Positions 38,749 through 48,189 are shown, counted from the first letter of the stretch. The stretch is 64,000 nt of DNA from an uncultured Dietzia sp. (GCF_937873725.1 NZ_CALMYY010000088.1:62001-126000), one strand, 5' to 3'. Notes: generated from the sequence alone by a model not told the origin. A program made the numbers and translations.

Positions 38749-39909
38749 GTGTTCGAGCCCGCCCCCTACCGTTCCACATGGATGACCGACGACCTCGACG
38801 CCCTCCGCGCGCACACGCGGGCGTTCCTCGAGAAGGAGACCGCCCCCAACCTCGAGCGCTGGGCCGAGGAGGGTGCCGTCGACCGCGAGTTCTGGAACAA
38901 GGCCGGAGACGCGGGCCTGCTGTGCATCTCCATCCCGGAGGAGTACGGCGGCGGTGGCGGCACGTTCGCGCACGAGGCCGTGATCGCCGAGGAGCAGACG
39001 CGCGCCCTCGACGACGGCTGGGGCAACTCGGTCCACAGCACGATCGTGGCGCACTACATCCTCCAGTACGGCACGGAGGAGCAGAAGCAGCGGTGGCTGC
39101 TCAAGCTCGCCAGCGGCGAGATGGTGGGCGCGATCGCCATGACCGAGCCCGGCGCCGGGTCCGACCTCCAGGCGCTGCGCACCACCGCCGCCCGCGACGG
39201 CGACGACTTGGTGGTCAACGGTGCCAAGACCTTCATCTCCAACGGCATGCACTGTGACCTGCTCATCATCGTCGCCCGCACCGGCGGCGAGGGCGCACAG
39301 GGCCTCTCGCTCCTGGTGGCCGAGACCACCGACCTGCCCGGCTTCGACCGCGGCCGCAAGCTGGACAAGATCGGCCTGAAGTACCAGGACACGATGGAGC
39401 TGTTCTTCGACGACATGCGCGTGCCCGCCGGCAACATCCTGGGCGGCGTGGAGTGCGAGGGTCAGGGCTTCATCCAGCTCATGCAGCAGCTCCCCCAGGA
39501 ACGGCTGATCATCGCCGTCACCGCGGTGGCCGCCGCCGAGACCGCCGTGAGGCTCGCGACCGACTACGCCAAGGAGCGCGAGGCGTTCGGCAAGCCCATC
39601 CTCAAGTTCCAGAACCTGCGCTTCGAGCTGGCCGAGTGCAAGACCGAGGCCCTGGCCTCGCGCACCCTGCTCGACCACTGCATCAGCCTGCACCTGGAGG
39701 GCAGGCTGGACCCGGCCACCGCGTCGATGGCCAAGTACTACTGCACCGACAAGCAGTGCGAGATCATCGACCGCTGCCTCCAGGTCTTCGGCGGCTACGG
39801 CTTCATGACCGAGTACCCCATCGCCCGGATGTACGCCTCGGCCCGCGTGCAGAAGATCTACGGCGGCACCAACGAGATCATGAAGGAGCTGATCTCCCGG
39901 ACCCTCTGA
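38749..39909 (+). CDS. Long-chain-type acyl-CoA dehydrogenase
   Basis: A 386-residue FAD enzyme. It has MTEPGAGSDLQALRTTA and NGAKTFISNG, and it ends IYGGTNEIMKELISR. The Gly at the usual C-terminal Glu position together with LPQERLIIAV (helix G Glu) is the pattern of long-chain and isovaleryl-type dehydrogenases, in which that earlier Glu is the base. It is controlled presumably by the divergent TetR gene. GTG start with GGAG upstream. The last 32 bases overlap the converging monooxygenase gene. Confidence 0.9.
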   Translation: MFEPAPYRSTWMTDDLDALRAHTRAFLEKETAPNLERWAEEGAVDREFWNKAGDAGLLCISIPEEYGGGGGTFAHEAVIAEEQTRALDDGWGNSVHSTIVAHYILQYGTEEQKQRWLLKLASGEMVGAIAMTEPGAGSDLQALRTTAARDGDDLVVNGAKTFISNGMHCDLLIIVARTGGEGAQGLSLLVAETTDLPGFDRGRKLDKIGLKYQDTMELFFDDMRVPAGNILGGVECEGQGFIQLMQQLPQERLIIAVTAVAAAETAVRLATDYAKEREAFGKPILKFQNLRFELAECKTEALASRTLLDHCISLHLEGRLDPATASMAKYYCTDKQCEIIDRCLQVFGGYGFMTEYPIARMYASARVQKIYGGTNEIMKELISRTL

Positions 39910-41089
39910 GCCCTCCCCCGGGCGGGTCGGCGAGGATCGCCCGCACCGCGTCGCGGCCCGCCCGGTTGGCTCCCACGGTCGACTGGGACGGGCCGTAGCC
40001 GAGCAGGAACAGCCGCGGCTCGTCGAGCGCGCGCCCGTCGGCCACCCGGATGCCGCCCTCGGGGGTCCGCAGCCCGAGCGGCGCGAGGTGCGCCACGGCC
40101 GGCCGGAACCCGGTCGCCCAGAGGATCACGTCGGCCTGCTCCAGCGTCCCGTCCGGCATCCGCACCCCGTCCGGTTCGATCCGGGTGAACATGGGGTGGC
40201 GCACGAGGACCCCACGTTCCTCGGCCCGCTCGATCCAGGGGGCGCGGAACATCCCGGTCACCCGGACCACGCTCTCGGGCGGCAGGCCCTGCGCGGTGCG
40301 CGCGGCCACCCGGTCGATCGCGGCGGAGAAGTTCTCCGGCGCCGGCCCCGTCTCCCACTCGATCTCCCGCCGGGTCACCCAGAACGTGTCCGCGACCAGC
40401 GAGATCTCCTCCAGCAGTTGCGTGGCCGAGATTCCCGCGCCCACGATCACCACGCGCCTCCCCGCGAACTCGTCGGCCGAGACGTAGTCGTGCACGTGGA
40501 CCTGGCGCCCGCGGAAGGTCTGCCGGCCGGGGTAGTGCGGCCAGAACGGCCGCGTCCACGTCCCGGTGGCGTTGACGACGTGGCCGGCGATCCACACCTG
40601 CGACGCGGACTCGCCGGGCGGGTCGTCGACGCCGGTGACGGCCGCGGCGCCGCGGCCGGGGACCGGTCCGGAGACGACGACGAGGTGATCCCCCGCCGGG
40701 TCGCCCCGCTCCGGCACGGGTCTGCGGACGGAGCTCACCCGGACGGGCCGCCGGACGTCGAGCGCGACACTGTCCTCGTACTCGGCGAAGTAGCGGGGCA
40801 GGGCCTCCCGACTGGGCGCGCTCCCGTCCACGGCTGGGACCGGGTGGCCGGGGAGCTCGAAGATCCCGTTGACGGTGCTCATCGTGAGCGACGCCCAGCG
40901 GTGCCGCCACGCCCCGCCGGGGCCGTCCTCCGAGTCCAGCACGACGAACGACCGTTCGCCCTCGCCGGCCCGGTCGACCGGCACGAAGCCCCGGCGCCGG
41001 AGGTGGTAGCCGGCCGAGAGCCCCGCCTGGCCCGCCCCGATCACCGCGACGTCTACCGGGCGTGCCGGGGTCGGGTGCCGGGCGGTCAT
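39878..41089 (-). CDS. Flavin-dependent monooxygenase-like protein
   Basis: A 403-residue FAD/NAD(P)-binding enzyme of the flavin-containing/Baeyer-Villiger group. Two Rossmann motifs are visible, VAVIGAGQAGLSAGYHL near the N-terminus and RVVIVGAGISATQLLEE in the middle, plus the late LWATGFRP. The strict BVMO fingerprint is not obvious, so an N- or S-oxygenase or putrescine-type role is possible. The ATG at 41089 is chosen; a GTG six codons upstream is an alternative. Tail-to-tail overlap with the dehydrogenase gene is 32 nt. Confidence 0.8.
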   Translation of the reverse strand: MTARHPTPARPVDVAVIGAGQAGLSAGYHLRRRGFVPVDRAGEGERSFVVLDSEDGPGGAWRHRWASLTMSTVNGIFELPGHPVPAVDGSAPSREALPRYFAEYEDSVALDVRRPVRVSSVRRPVPERGDPAGDHLVVVSGPVPGRGAAAVTGVDDPPGESASQVWIAGHVVNATGTWTRPFWPHYPGRQTFRGRQVHVHDYVSADEFAGRRVVIVGAGISATQLLEEISLVADTFWVTRREIEWETGPAPENFSAAIDRVAARTAQGLPPESVVRVTGMFRAPWIERAEERGVLVRHPMFTRIEPDGVRMPDGTLEQADVILWATGFRPAVAHLAPLGLRTPEGGIRVADGRALDEPRLFLLGYGPSQSTVGANRAGRDAVRAILADPPGGGLRGSGRSAPS

Positions 41090-41138
41090 GTCGCCATGGT
41101 GGAGCACCGGGGCGCCGGCGGGATCGGAACCGCCCCGA

Positions 41139-41954
41139 TCAGGCGCCGTCCGGGAGCGAGGTGAAGTCGGGCTGCCTGCCCTCGGCGAACGCCGCGAGCG
41201 CCTCCGCGTTGGCGGGCCCGCCCATGAGGTCGGCGAAGCACCGGTTCTCCCGCTCGCGTGCCTCGGCGATCTGGCGGGTCAGGGGCTCGATCATGGTCCG
41301 CTTGACCGCGCGCAGGCTGGACACGGGCAGCCTCGCCAGTCGCCGGGCGTGGTCGCCGGCTACCGCGTGCAGCTCGTCCGGGGCACAGAGCTTCCACACC
41401 AACCCCATCTCGTGGGCGTCGCGGGCGGAGATCCACTCAGACGAGAGCAGCGCCCACGCGGCGTTCTGCCGGCCCACCAGCCTCGGCAGCAGGTAGCTCG
41501 ACGCCGCCTCGGGGGCCACCCCCAGGCTGGTGAACGGGCACTTGAGACGGGCGTCGTCGGCCATGAAGGCCAGGTCGGCGAACCCGATCACGGTCATGCC
41601 GATGCCCAGGCCGAGCCCGTTGATCGCCAGGATCAGCGGCTTGTCGAACGCCGCCAGGGCGTCGATCAGCCCCATGAAGCCGTGCGCCCCCGGGACGAAG
41701 TCGGGGTCGGTGATCCGTTGCCCCATCTCGAGCAGGTCGGTGCCCGCGCTGAACGCCCTGCCCTGTCCGGTGAGAAGGACGACCGCGACCGAGGGGTCCC
41801 GCGCGGCCTCGCGCAGCGCCTCTGTCAGCGCGTCGTACAGGGTCTCGTTGAACGCGTTGAGCGCGCCGGGGCGGGACAGCGTGAGGGTGCGGACACGATC
41901 GGCGTCCCGCACCTCCAGCACGCGGTCGGGCCCGCCCTCCGAGTTCCCGGCCAC
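41139..41954 (-). CDS. Enoyl-CoA hydratase/isomerase family protein
   Basis: A 271-residue crotonase-fold protein. Oxyanion-hole segments are AFSAGTDLLEM and INGLGLGIGMTVIGFAD; SLGVAPEAASSYLLPRLVG follows. The Glu expected at one hydratase position appears as GVAPEAA, while the second is less clear, so it could be a hydratase or an isomerase. GTG start 6 nt after the aldehyde dehydrogenase stop; the pair forms an operon. Confidence 0.87.
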   Translation of the reverse strand: MAGNSEGGPDRVLEVRDADRVRTLTLSRPGALNAFNETLYDALTEALREAARDPSVAVVLLTGQGRAFSAGTDLLEMGQRITDPDFVPGAHGFMGLIDALAAFDKPLILAINGLGLGIGMTVIGFADLAFMADDARLKCPFTSLGVAPEAASSYLLPRLVGRQNAAWALLSSEWISARDAHEMGLVWKLCAPDELHAVAGDHARRLARLPVSSLRAVKRTMIEPLTRQIAEARERENRCFADLMGGPANAEALAAFAEGRQPDFTSLPDGA

Positions 41955-41960
41955 GCCCCG

Positions 41961-43433
41961 TCAGCCCTCGCCGGCCGCGGCCGACTCGCCCAGGTAGACG
42001 GTCTTGAGCTCGGTGTACTGCGCGAGCCCCTCGGGGCCGAACTCCCGGCCGACCCCGGAGGCCTTGAAGCCGCCGAAAGGGGCCGCGAAGTCCATCGTGT
42101 ACGTGTTGACGCCGTAGGTCCCGGTGCGGACCCGGCGGGCCACACCCAATCCGGCCTCGCGGTCGGCGGTCCACACCGTGCCCGCCAGCCCGTACTCGGA
42201 GTCGTTGGCGATCCGCACGGCGTCGTCGACGTCGTCGTAGGCGATCACCGACAGGACCGGGCCGAAGATCTCCTCCTGCGCGATCCGCATGGAGTTGTCC
42301 ACCCCCGCGAACACGGTCGGCCGCACGTACCAGCCGGTGTCCAGCCCGTCGGGCCGTCCGGTGCCGCCGGTGAGGAGCCGGGCGCCCTCCTGCTGACCGA
42401 TCTCGATGTAGGACGACACGCGCTCCTGCTGCCGCCGCGCGACCATCGGGCCGATCTCCGTGGCGGGATCGAGCGGGTCGCCGACGACCATCGACCCGAT
42501 GCCGGCGGCCAGGGCCTCGGCCACCTCGTCGTGCCGCTCGCGGCTCACCAGGATCCGGGTCTGCGCCACACAGGCCTGGCCCGAGTTCATCACGCCGAGG
42601 AACTTCATCCCCTCGACCACGCTCGTCAGGTCCGCGTCGTCCAACACGATCGCCGCGGACTTGCCGCCGAGTTCGAGCGAGCACCGCTTGAGCTGCTCAC
42701 CGCAGATCGCGCCGATCTTGCGGCCCGCCGCGGTGGACCCCGTGAAGGCCACCTTGTCGATGCCCGGGTGGCGGACCAGGTGCTCCCCCACCTCGCGGCC
42801 GCCGGCCACGATGCTCACCACGCCCTTCGGCACGCCCGCCTCGATCAGCAGCTCCGCGAGGAGGTACGTGTCGAGCGGGGTCTCCGGCGCCGGCTTGACC
42901 ACGATCGTGCACCCGGCCAACAGGGCGGGGATGACCTTGGACAGGACGGTGAACTGGGGGACGTTCCACGGCGGGATGGCCGCGACCACGCCGACGGGCT
43001 CGTGGCGCACCATCACGTCGCCGCCCAGCGCGCCCGGCCGGACCGACTCCCACGGGAACTCGCGGGCGATGGCCAGGAACGACTCGATCTGCATCCACGG
43101 GGCGGGCGCCTGGGCCAGCTTGCTGAAGGAGATCGGCGAGCCCATCTCGGTGGAGATCAGCGTCGCCATGTCGTCCAGCTTCGCGGCGTACAGGGCGGAC
43201 AGGGTGGCGACCACCTCGATGCGCTCCTCCGGGCTCATCCGGGGCCACGGGCCGTGGTCGAACGCCTCGCGGGCCGCGGCCACGGCGGCGTCGATGTCGG
43301 CGACGGAGCCCTCCGGGACCCGGGCCACGACCTCCTCGGTGTGGGGGCTGATCACCTCGATCACGCCGTCCGTCGCGGGGGCGCGCCATTCGGTGCCGAT
43401 CAACAGGGCGTCGCGATCGAGAGAGGTGGTCAC
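41961..43433 (-). CDS. NAD(P)-dependent aldehyde dehydrogenase
   Basis: A 490-residue aldehyde dehydrogenase. It shows IPPWNVPQ, KPAPETPL, VAFTGSTAAGRKIG, the general-base Glu in LELGGKSAAIV, the nucleophile Cys in MNSGQACVAQTRI, and EEIFGPVLSV. AGGAG lies 7 nt before the GTG. It is first in a leftward operon with the crotonase and perhaps the monooxygenase gene, suggesting degradation of an oxygenated or branched carbon compound. Substrate is unknown. Confidence 0.92.
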   Translation of the reverse strand: MTTSLDRDALLIGTEWRAPATDGVIEVISPHTEEVVARVPEGSVADIDAAVAAAREAFDHGPWPRMSPEERIEVVATLSALYAAKLDDMATLISTEMGSPISFSKLAQAPAPWMQIESFLAIAREFPWESVRPGALGGDVMVRHEPVGVVAAIPPWNVPQFTVLSKVIPALLAGCTIVVKPAPETPLDTYLLAELLIEAGVPKGVVSIVAGGREVGEHLVRHPGIDKVAFTGSTAAGRKIGAICGEQLKRCSLELGGKSAAIVLDDADLTSVVEGMKFLGVMNSGQACVAQTRILVSRERHDEVAEALAAGIGSMVVGDPLDPATEIGPMVARRQQERVSSYIEIGQQEGARLLTGGTGRPDGLDTGWYVRPTVFAGVDNSMRIAQEEIFGPVLSVIAYDDVDDAVRIANDSEYGLAGTVWTADREAGLGVARRVRTGTYGVNTYTMDFAAPFGGFKASGVGREFGPEGLAQYTELKTVYLGESAAAGEG

Positions 43434-43725
43434 GGAGGGTCTCCTAGGGTCGAACGGACATCTGATCAGACAGTTGTCCACTTTAATGTGACGCGCATCT
43501 CCCCACAAGGGACCCGCCCAAGCCGCTCGAGCCGCTTGCGCTGCCCCTCCGGCTTACGCTGCCCCCCTGGACCTAACCGCCATCGCGACCCCGCGAAAAC
43601 CGAGCATTCGGCCATCGCACGCCGGAGGGGCAGCGCAAGCCGAAGGGGCAGCGCAAGCCGGAGGGGCAGCGTAAGCCGGAGGGGCGGGGCGGGGCCGAGG
43701 GGAGCCGCCCGCGGCGCGAACGCAA
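43434..43725. other. Upstream region of aldehyde dehydrogenase with a repeat element
   Basis: No gene is supported. Near the gene is the short palindrome GACAACTGTC and TGATCA, possible operator parts. Further out lies a modular inverted repeat (43533-43690). Small reading frames here are low-complexity products of the repeat. Confidence 0.6.
43533..43690. repeat. Modular inverted repeat of 18-bp units
   Basis: Three tandem units close to CCGGAGGGGCAGCGCAAG lie at 43622-43639, 43640-43657 and 43658-43675, with a partial fourth. About two units in the opposite orientation lie at 43533-43566. The two arms can fold into a stem of about 30 bp with a loop of roughly 55-75 nt. It may be a REP- or MITE-like element. 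Confidence 0.8.
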
Positions 43726-43767
43726 AAAGACCCCCTGGTCAGTGTTTCCACTGATCAGGGGGTCTTT
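43726..43767 (-). terminator. Terminator of tRNA-fMet
   Basis: A 19-bp stem (43726-43744 with 43749-43767, one G-U pair, loop TTTC) is followed on the minus strand by a T run (from A5 at 43724-43728). It lies 2 bp from the tRNA 3' end. Confidence 0.85.
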
Positions 43768-43769
43768 CG

Positions 43770-43846
43770 TGGTAGCGGGGACAGGATTTGAACCTGCGAC
43801 CTCTGGGTTATGAGCCCAGCGAGCTACCGAGCTGCTCCACCCCGCG
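43770..43846 (-). tRNA. Initiator tRNA-Met (anticodon CAT)
   Basis: A 77-nt tRNA with sequence CGCGGGGTGGAGCAGCTCGG at the 5' end. Three G-C pairs flank the anticodon loop (GGGCTCATAACCC) and base 1 is an unpaired C against U72, both initiator features. CCA is encoded. Confidence 0.95.
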
Positions 43847-43861
43847 TCGATTGCGTCTTTG

Positions 43862-43891
43862 ACAGTACGTCCCTCTCACAACGGAATGCAA
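43862..43891 (-). promoter_or_regulatory. Promoter of tRNA-fMet
   Basis: On the minus strand TTGCAT (43891-43886) and TACTGT (43867-43862) are 18 nt apart and end 15 nt before the tRNA 5' end. Confidence 0.5.
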
Positions 43892-43940
43892 ATCGGGTGA
43901 ACGCAGATCGACCGGAACATGACGCAACTCACATCGCGGG

Positions 43941-46900
43941 TCAGTTCCCCAGCGCCTGGTAGGCGTCGACCGCAGCCTGCAGCTCCTCGAGCGCCGTGCC
44001 CAGGTCGGCGAGGTCGCCCCCGCCGCTCTGGGCGGAGCGGACGGCCGCCAGCGCCTCACCGAGGGCCCGCACGGCCGCCGCGCGGTCGGCGTCGCTGCCG
44101 CCTCCGGTGGTCGGCGCGGCCGGGGCGGACGGGCGCGGGGCGCTCGCCGCGGCGCCCGGCTTGGCCGCGCTCCCGGCCCGGGCCTCGGCCGCCCCGCTCT
44201 CGTCGATCCGCACGACGTTCGGGTCGGCCTCGATGCCCACCTGACGCAGAGCCTCGTACAGGGTGGGCGCGTAGCCCACGGCCCTGTCGTAGGTCACCAT
44301 CACGCGCAGCAGCCTCGGGAACGCCGACTCCTGGTCCTTGCGCTGGGTGTAGATGGGCTCGACGTAGAGCACCGAGTCGTCGGCCAACGGCAGTGCGAGG
44401 AGATTACCCTCGGTGATCTCGGCGGTCTCGCCCCACAGTCGCCGGTCCTGGGCGATCGCCGGGGAGGCGATCATGATGTCCTGCGCCTGGTTGGGGCCCT
44501 GCGCGAGCGGTTCGGTCGGCCGCTGGACGCGGACCGTGATGGCGCCGTAGGTGTCCGGGTCCGAGCTGGCGGACATGTGCGCGGCCAGGAACTCGCGCTC
44601 ATACCCGCGGAAGGCCGAGATTAGCTGGAACGACGGCCTGTCGGAGCCCGGATCGGTCGGGTCGGAGACCACCACGTAGTACGGCGGTTGACTCGGGCCG
44701 CTCCGGTCGACGGTCTGGGCCGCGGCGGGACCGCCGGCCGGCCCGGTCACCGGTCCGCCGAGGGGTGGGGTCTGCGGGTTCTGGATCGACGAGGTGATGG
44801 TGGGATCGGAGGGGACCGACCAGAAGGCGTCGTTGGTGAAGAACTGACCCGGGTCGTCGACCTGGTACTTGGCCAGGAGCTCCCGCTGGACCTTGAACAG
44901 GTCCTCCGGGTAGCGGAGGTGCTCCTCGAGCTCCGGGGAGATCGCCTCCCGCGGCTGGACGATGCCGGGAAGCGCCTTCATCCACGTCTGCAGAACGGGA
45001 TCGGACTCGTCGAAGGCGTAGAGGTCCACCGTGCCGTCGTAGGCGTCGACCGTGGCCTTGACGGAGTTGCGGATGTACGAGACCTTCTCGTCCGGAAGGA
45101 CCCGCCCGCCGGTGGCGCTGATCGAATCCGAGGTCATGGCCTCCAGTGAGCTCAGCTGTGCGTACGGGTACGTCTTGAGCGTGGTGTAGCCGTCGACGAT
45201 CCACTTGATCCGCCCGTCGATCACGGCCGGGTAGGTGTTGGTGTCCGTGGTGAGCCACGGCGCGACCTTCTGCACGCGGTCTCGCGGGTCGCGGTCGTAG
45301 ATGATCCTGGAGTCGTCGCCGATGAGGCTGGAGAGCAGGATGTTGCGCTCGGCGAACTTGAGCGCGTAGGCCGTGCGGTTGATCCAGCCCCCGACCGGCA
45401 CCCCGCCCTCACCGGTGTAGGTGTACTGCTCGGCATCGGTGTCGTACTCGCGCGGGCCGTCGCCGTTGTCCCCGACGATCGCGTAGTCGGGGTCCGACTT
45501 CGCGATGAGCTCACCGAAGTAGATCCGCGGCTGGGTCACCGGGATCATCATCTCCTGACCGCTGGAGATGGCCTCCAGGTCCGAGACCTGGTAGTTGGGG
45601 AGCCCGCCGCGGTCCGAGCCCGCGTCGTCCGCGATCTCGTTGACGCGGTTGGCCGGCGCGGCCACGAACCCGTTCCCGTGGGTGTACACGGTGTGGCGGT
45701 TGATCCAGTCGCGCTGGTTGGCCTGCAGGGCCTGCGGGTTGAGCTCCCGGGCGGCCACGAGGAAGTCCCGCATCTCGCCGTCGATCGTGTAGCGGTCGAT
45801 GCTCAGCGTCTCGGGGAAGCCGTAGAAGTTGCGCAACTGCTGCTGCTGCGTGAACGTCGGTGCCAGTACGTTGGGGTCGAGCACGCGGATGTTGGACAGG
45901 GTCGTGATGTCCGAGGCGGCGTCCCGTGGGTTGGGGTTGGCCGAGCCCCAGTTCTCGAGGTAGGTGACCCGATCGTCGCCGATGTCGTACGCCGCGCGGG
46001 TGGCCTCGATGTTCCGGGCGATGTACTCCCGCTCCTTCACGGCACGGTTGGGGTTGACGGAGAACTGCTCCACCGCCAGCGGCCACGCCGAGCCCACCAC
46101 GAGCGCGGAGAACAGCAGGAGCACCGTCGCGAGGGCGGGGATCCGGAGGTCCTTGATGACGATCGCGGAGAAGAAGGCGGCCGCACACACCAGCGCCACC
46201 GAGAACATGAAGATCTTGGCGGGCATGACCGCGTTGACGTCGGTGTACCCCGCGCCGGTGAAGGTGGAGTTCTCGCGGAACAGCAACTCGTACCGGTCCA
46301 GCCAGTACGCGGCGGCCTTGAGCAGCACGAACAGCCCGGCCAGCCCGAGGAGCTGGATCCGTGCCGCCCGGGTGAGCGCACCCTCACGGGCACCGGGCCG
46401 GAGTCCGCCGAAGAGGTAGTGGGTGACGAGGTTGGCGAGGAACGCCAGGAACACGGCCACCATGAGCCAGGTGACGAGCGCGCGCCACACGGGGAGCTCG
46501 AAGGCGTAGAAGGAAATGTCGAGCCCGAACTGCGCATCGGTCCGGCCGAACGACGTCGAGTTGAAGAACGCGAGGACGGACTGCCAGCCGGTCTGTGCGA
46601 TGGACCCGGTGAGCACGGCGAGCGCCAGCGGCACCCAGAACACCGTCCTGGCCGGGGACGACCCGACGGCCGCGCGGTACCGGGCCAGGGCGTCCGGCAT
46701 GCCGGGCTGGGCCAGGAACACGGGACGGTAGCGGAAGGCCAGCAGGATCCCCGCGGACACCGCGGACCCCACCAGGAGGGCGACCACCGCGAAGAGCCCG
46801 ATCCGCGTCAGCAGTTCGGTCCGGAAGACACTGGTGGCGTCGACGGAGCCGAACCACAACCAGTCCGTGTAGGCGGTGTTCAGCCGCGGCAGGACCTGGA

Positions 46901-46997
46901 TGAGGATGATGAGGACGACGACGACGACGGCGACGGCTCGACCGCGTCGCGAGATCGCGATCGGTCGTCCGGGATTGCCGGGTGGGCGGACGGACAC
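43941..46997 (-). CDS. UPF0182 family large membrane protein
   Basis: A 1018-residue protein. The first 310 residues hold about seven membrane helices (VAVVVVVLIILIQVLP first), and the remaining 700 form a large extracytoplasmic region with segments such as YLENWGSANPNPRD, NFYGFPETLSIDRY and AWLTTDTNTYPAVIDGRIKW. It matches UPF0182 (Rv3193c) in size and position. The C-terminal 60 residues are Ala/Pro-rich then helical. No function is established. AGGAG precedes the GTG. Confidence 0.92.
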   Translation of the reverse strand: MSVRPPGNPGRPIAISRRGRAVAVVVVVLIILIQVLPRLNTAYTDWLWFGSVDATSVFRTELLTRIGLFAVVALLVGSAVSAGILLAFRYRPVFLAQPGMPDALARYRAAVGSSPARTVFWVPLALAVLTGSIAQTGWQSVLAFFNSTSFGRTDAQFGLDISFYAFELPVWRALVTWLMVAVFLAFLANLVTHYLFGGLRPGAREGALTRAARIQLLGLAGLFVLLKAAAYWLDRYELLFRENSTFTGAGYTDVNAVMPAKIFMFSVALVCAAAFFSAIVIKDLRIPALATVLLLFSALVVGSAWPLAVEQFSVNPNRAVKEREYIARNIEATRAAYDIGDDRVTYLENWGSANPNPRDAASDITTLSNIRVLDPNVLAPTFTQQQQLRNFYGFPETLSIDRYTIDGEMRDFLVAARELNPQALQANQRDWINRHTVYTHGNGFVAAPANRVNEIADDAGSDRGGLPNYQVSDLEAISSGQEMMIPVTQPRIYFGELIAKSDPDYAIVGDNGDGPREYDTDAEQYTYTGEGGVPVGGWINRTAYALKFAERNILLSSLIGDDSRIIYDRDPRDRVQKVAPWLTTDTNTYPAVIDGRIKWIVDGYTTLKTYPYAQLSSLEAMTSDSISATGGRVLPDEKVSYIRNSVKATVDAYDGTVDLYAFDESDPVLQTWMKALPGIVQPREAISPELEEHLRYPEDLFKVQRELLAKYQVDDPGQFFTNDAFWSVPSDPTITSSIQNPQTPPLGGPVTGPAGGPAAAQTVDRSGPSQPPYYVVVSDPTDPGSDRPSFQLISAFRGYEREFLAAHMSASSDPDTYGAITVRVQRPTEPLAQGPNQAQDIMIASPAIAQDRRLWGETAEITEGNLLALPLADDSVLYVEPIYTQRKDQESAFPRLLRVMVTYDRAVGYAPTLYEALRQVGIEADPNVVRIDESGAAEARAGSAAKPGAAASAPRPSAPAAPTTGGGSDADRAAAVRALGEALAAVRSAQSGGGDLADLGTALEELQAAVDAYQALGN

Positions 46998-47063
46998 CTG
47001 GGAAGCTCCTGGACTGCTGGGGCGGACTAGCTCGTGGGCCCCACCTTACGGAAAACCGCCGTC

Positions 47064-48122
47064 TCACCCGCAGGTCGGCGGCTCTCCCCCCGTCGCGGCC
47101 ACCTCCAGGGCGTCCAGCGCACCCCCGAGGGTCTCCACCTCGATCAGCCGGATCCCGCCCGGCGGGTCCTGCACGGCCTCCGCGCAGTTGCCGGCCGGGA
47201 CGAGGAACTCGGTCGCCCCCGCCTCGTGGGCCGCCCGGATCTTGTGGGTGACGCCGCCGATCGGGCCGACGGTCCCGTCCGGCTGGATGGTCCCGGACCC
47301 GGCCACCTTCGCGCCGCCGGTCGAGTTGCCCGGGTCCAGCTTGTCCACGATCGCGATAGCGAGGATCAACCCCGCCGAGGGGCCGCCCACGTCGGGGTCG
47401 ATGTTGATGGTGACGTCGGTGCCGTCGGCGGGGGTGTCCCCGACGAGGATCCCCAGGCGGCCCTGGTCGGGGTCGCCGTCCGGGCCGGCGGAGGCCAACC
47501 TCGTCGTCGTCGTCTCCTCCCGCCCGTCCCTCGTGAACCCGATCCGGACCTCGTCTCCGGGCCGGTGGGCACCGACCTGCTCGACCACCGCCGTGGCGTC
47601 GGACACCCGCTCACCGTCGACGGAGGTGAGGACGTCCCCCACGCGGAGCAGGCCCGCGGCCGGGCCGTCGGGGTCGACGCCCTCGACCCGGGGCTGCATG
47701 GGGATGCCGAGGTAGCCGTAGGCGGCGGCCTCGGCCGAGTTCTCCGACCCCACCATCTCGGCGGCGTTGGACTCACGGACCTCGTCCCTGGACCGCTCCG
47801 GGGGGAACACCTGGTCGCGGGGGACCACCACCTGGACCGGGTCGAGCCAGAACCGCACCGCGTCGGCCAGGGTGAGGCGGTCGCGGACCGCGACGGTCGT
47901 CATCCGGAGGGTGCCCTCGGTCTGGTCCGCCTCCCGCCCGCGGACCTCGATGATCGGCACCGTCTCCACGCCGCCCTCGACCTGCACCTCGGCCTCGCCG
48001 AACGTGTCGTACGTCGGGCCCGGGCCCATGGCGACGAGCGGGACGGTCGCCGAGGTGGCGAGAACGAACAACAGGACCGCCGGGACCAACGCGGCGAGGA
48101 GGGTCAGGAGACGTCGGGACAC
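47064..48122 (-). CDS. Membrane-anchored PDZ and Lon-type serine protease
   Basis: A 352-residue protein with one N-terminal helix (LLTLLAALVPAVLLFVLA), a PDZ domain (about residues 120-200, YGYLGIPMQPRV, DGPAAGLLRVGDVLTSVDG), and a Lon (S16) protease domain. The catalytic Ser is in DVGGPSAGLILAIAIVD and the Lys in VTHKIRAAHEAG. It likely cleaves extracytoplasmic or membrane substrates; Rv3194c is the counterpart. The GTG start follows TACCCT by 6 nt. Confidence 0.92.
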   Translation of the reverse strand: MSRRLLTLLAALVPAVLLFVLATSATVPLVAMGPGPTYDTFGEAEVQVEGGVETVPIIEVRGREADQTEGTLRMTTVAVRDRLTLADAVRFWLDPVQVVVPRDQVFPPERSRDEVRESNAAEMVGSENSAEAAAYGYLGIPMQPRVEGVDPDGPAAGLLRVGDVLTSVDGERVSDATAVVEQVGAHRPGDEVRIGFTRDGREETTTTRLASAGPDGDPDQGRLGILVGDTPADGTDVTINIDPDVGGPSAGLILAIAIVDKLDPGNSTGGAKVAGSGTIQPDGTVGPIGGVTHKIRAAHEAGATEFLVPAGNCAEAVQDPPGGIRLIEVETLGGALDALEVAATGGEPPTCG

Positions 48123-48128
48123 GGGGCA

Positions 48129-48134
48129 AGGGTA
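48129..48134 (-). promoter_or_regulatory. -10 hexamer TACCCT, leaderless-type start
   Basis: TACCCT ends 6 nt before the GTG at 48122. Confidence 0.45.
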
Positions 48135-48189
48135 GTCCGTGTGCCCACACCGTGACGTCACGCCCGGGCCCGCGCGCCCGTGGGGGCTG

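Noticed and set aside
43554..43751. Small minus-strand frame with repeated Ala-Pro-Ala-Cys
   Set aside because: It is a by-product of the 18-bp repeat and runs into the tRNA-fMet terminator; no start signal.
41088..43754. 888-residue plus-strand frame over the crotonase and aldehyde dehydrogenase
   Set aside because: Composition bias typical of G+C-rich shadows; the minus-strand genes show full catalytic motifs.
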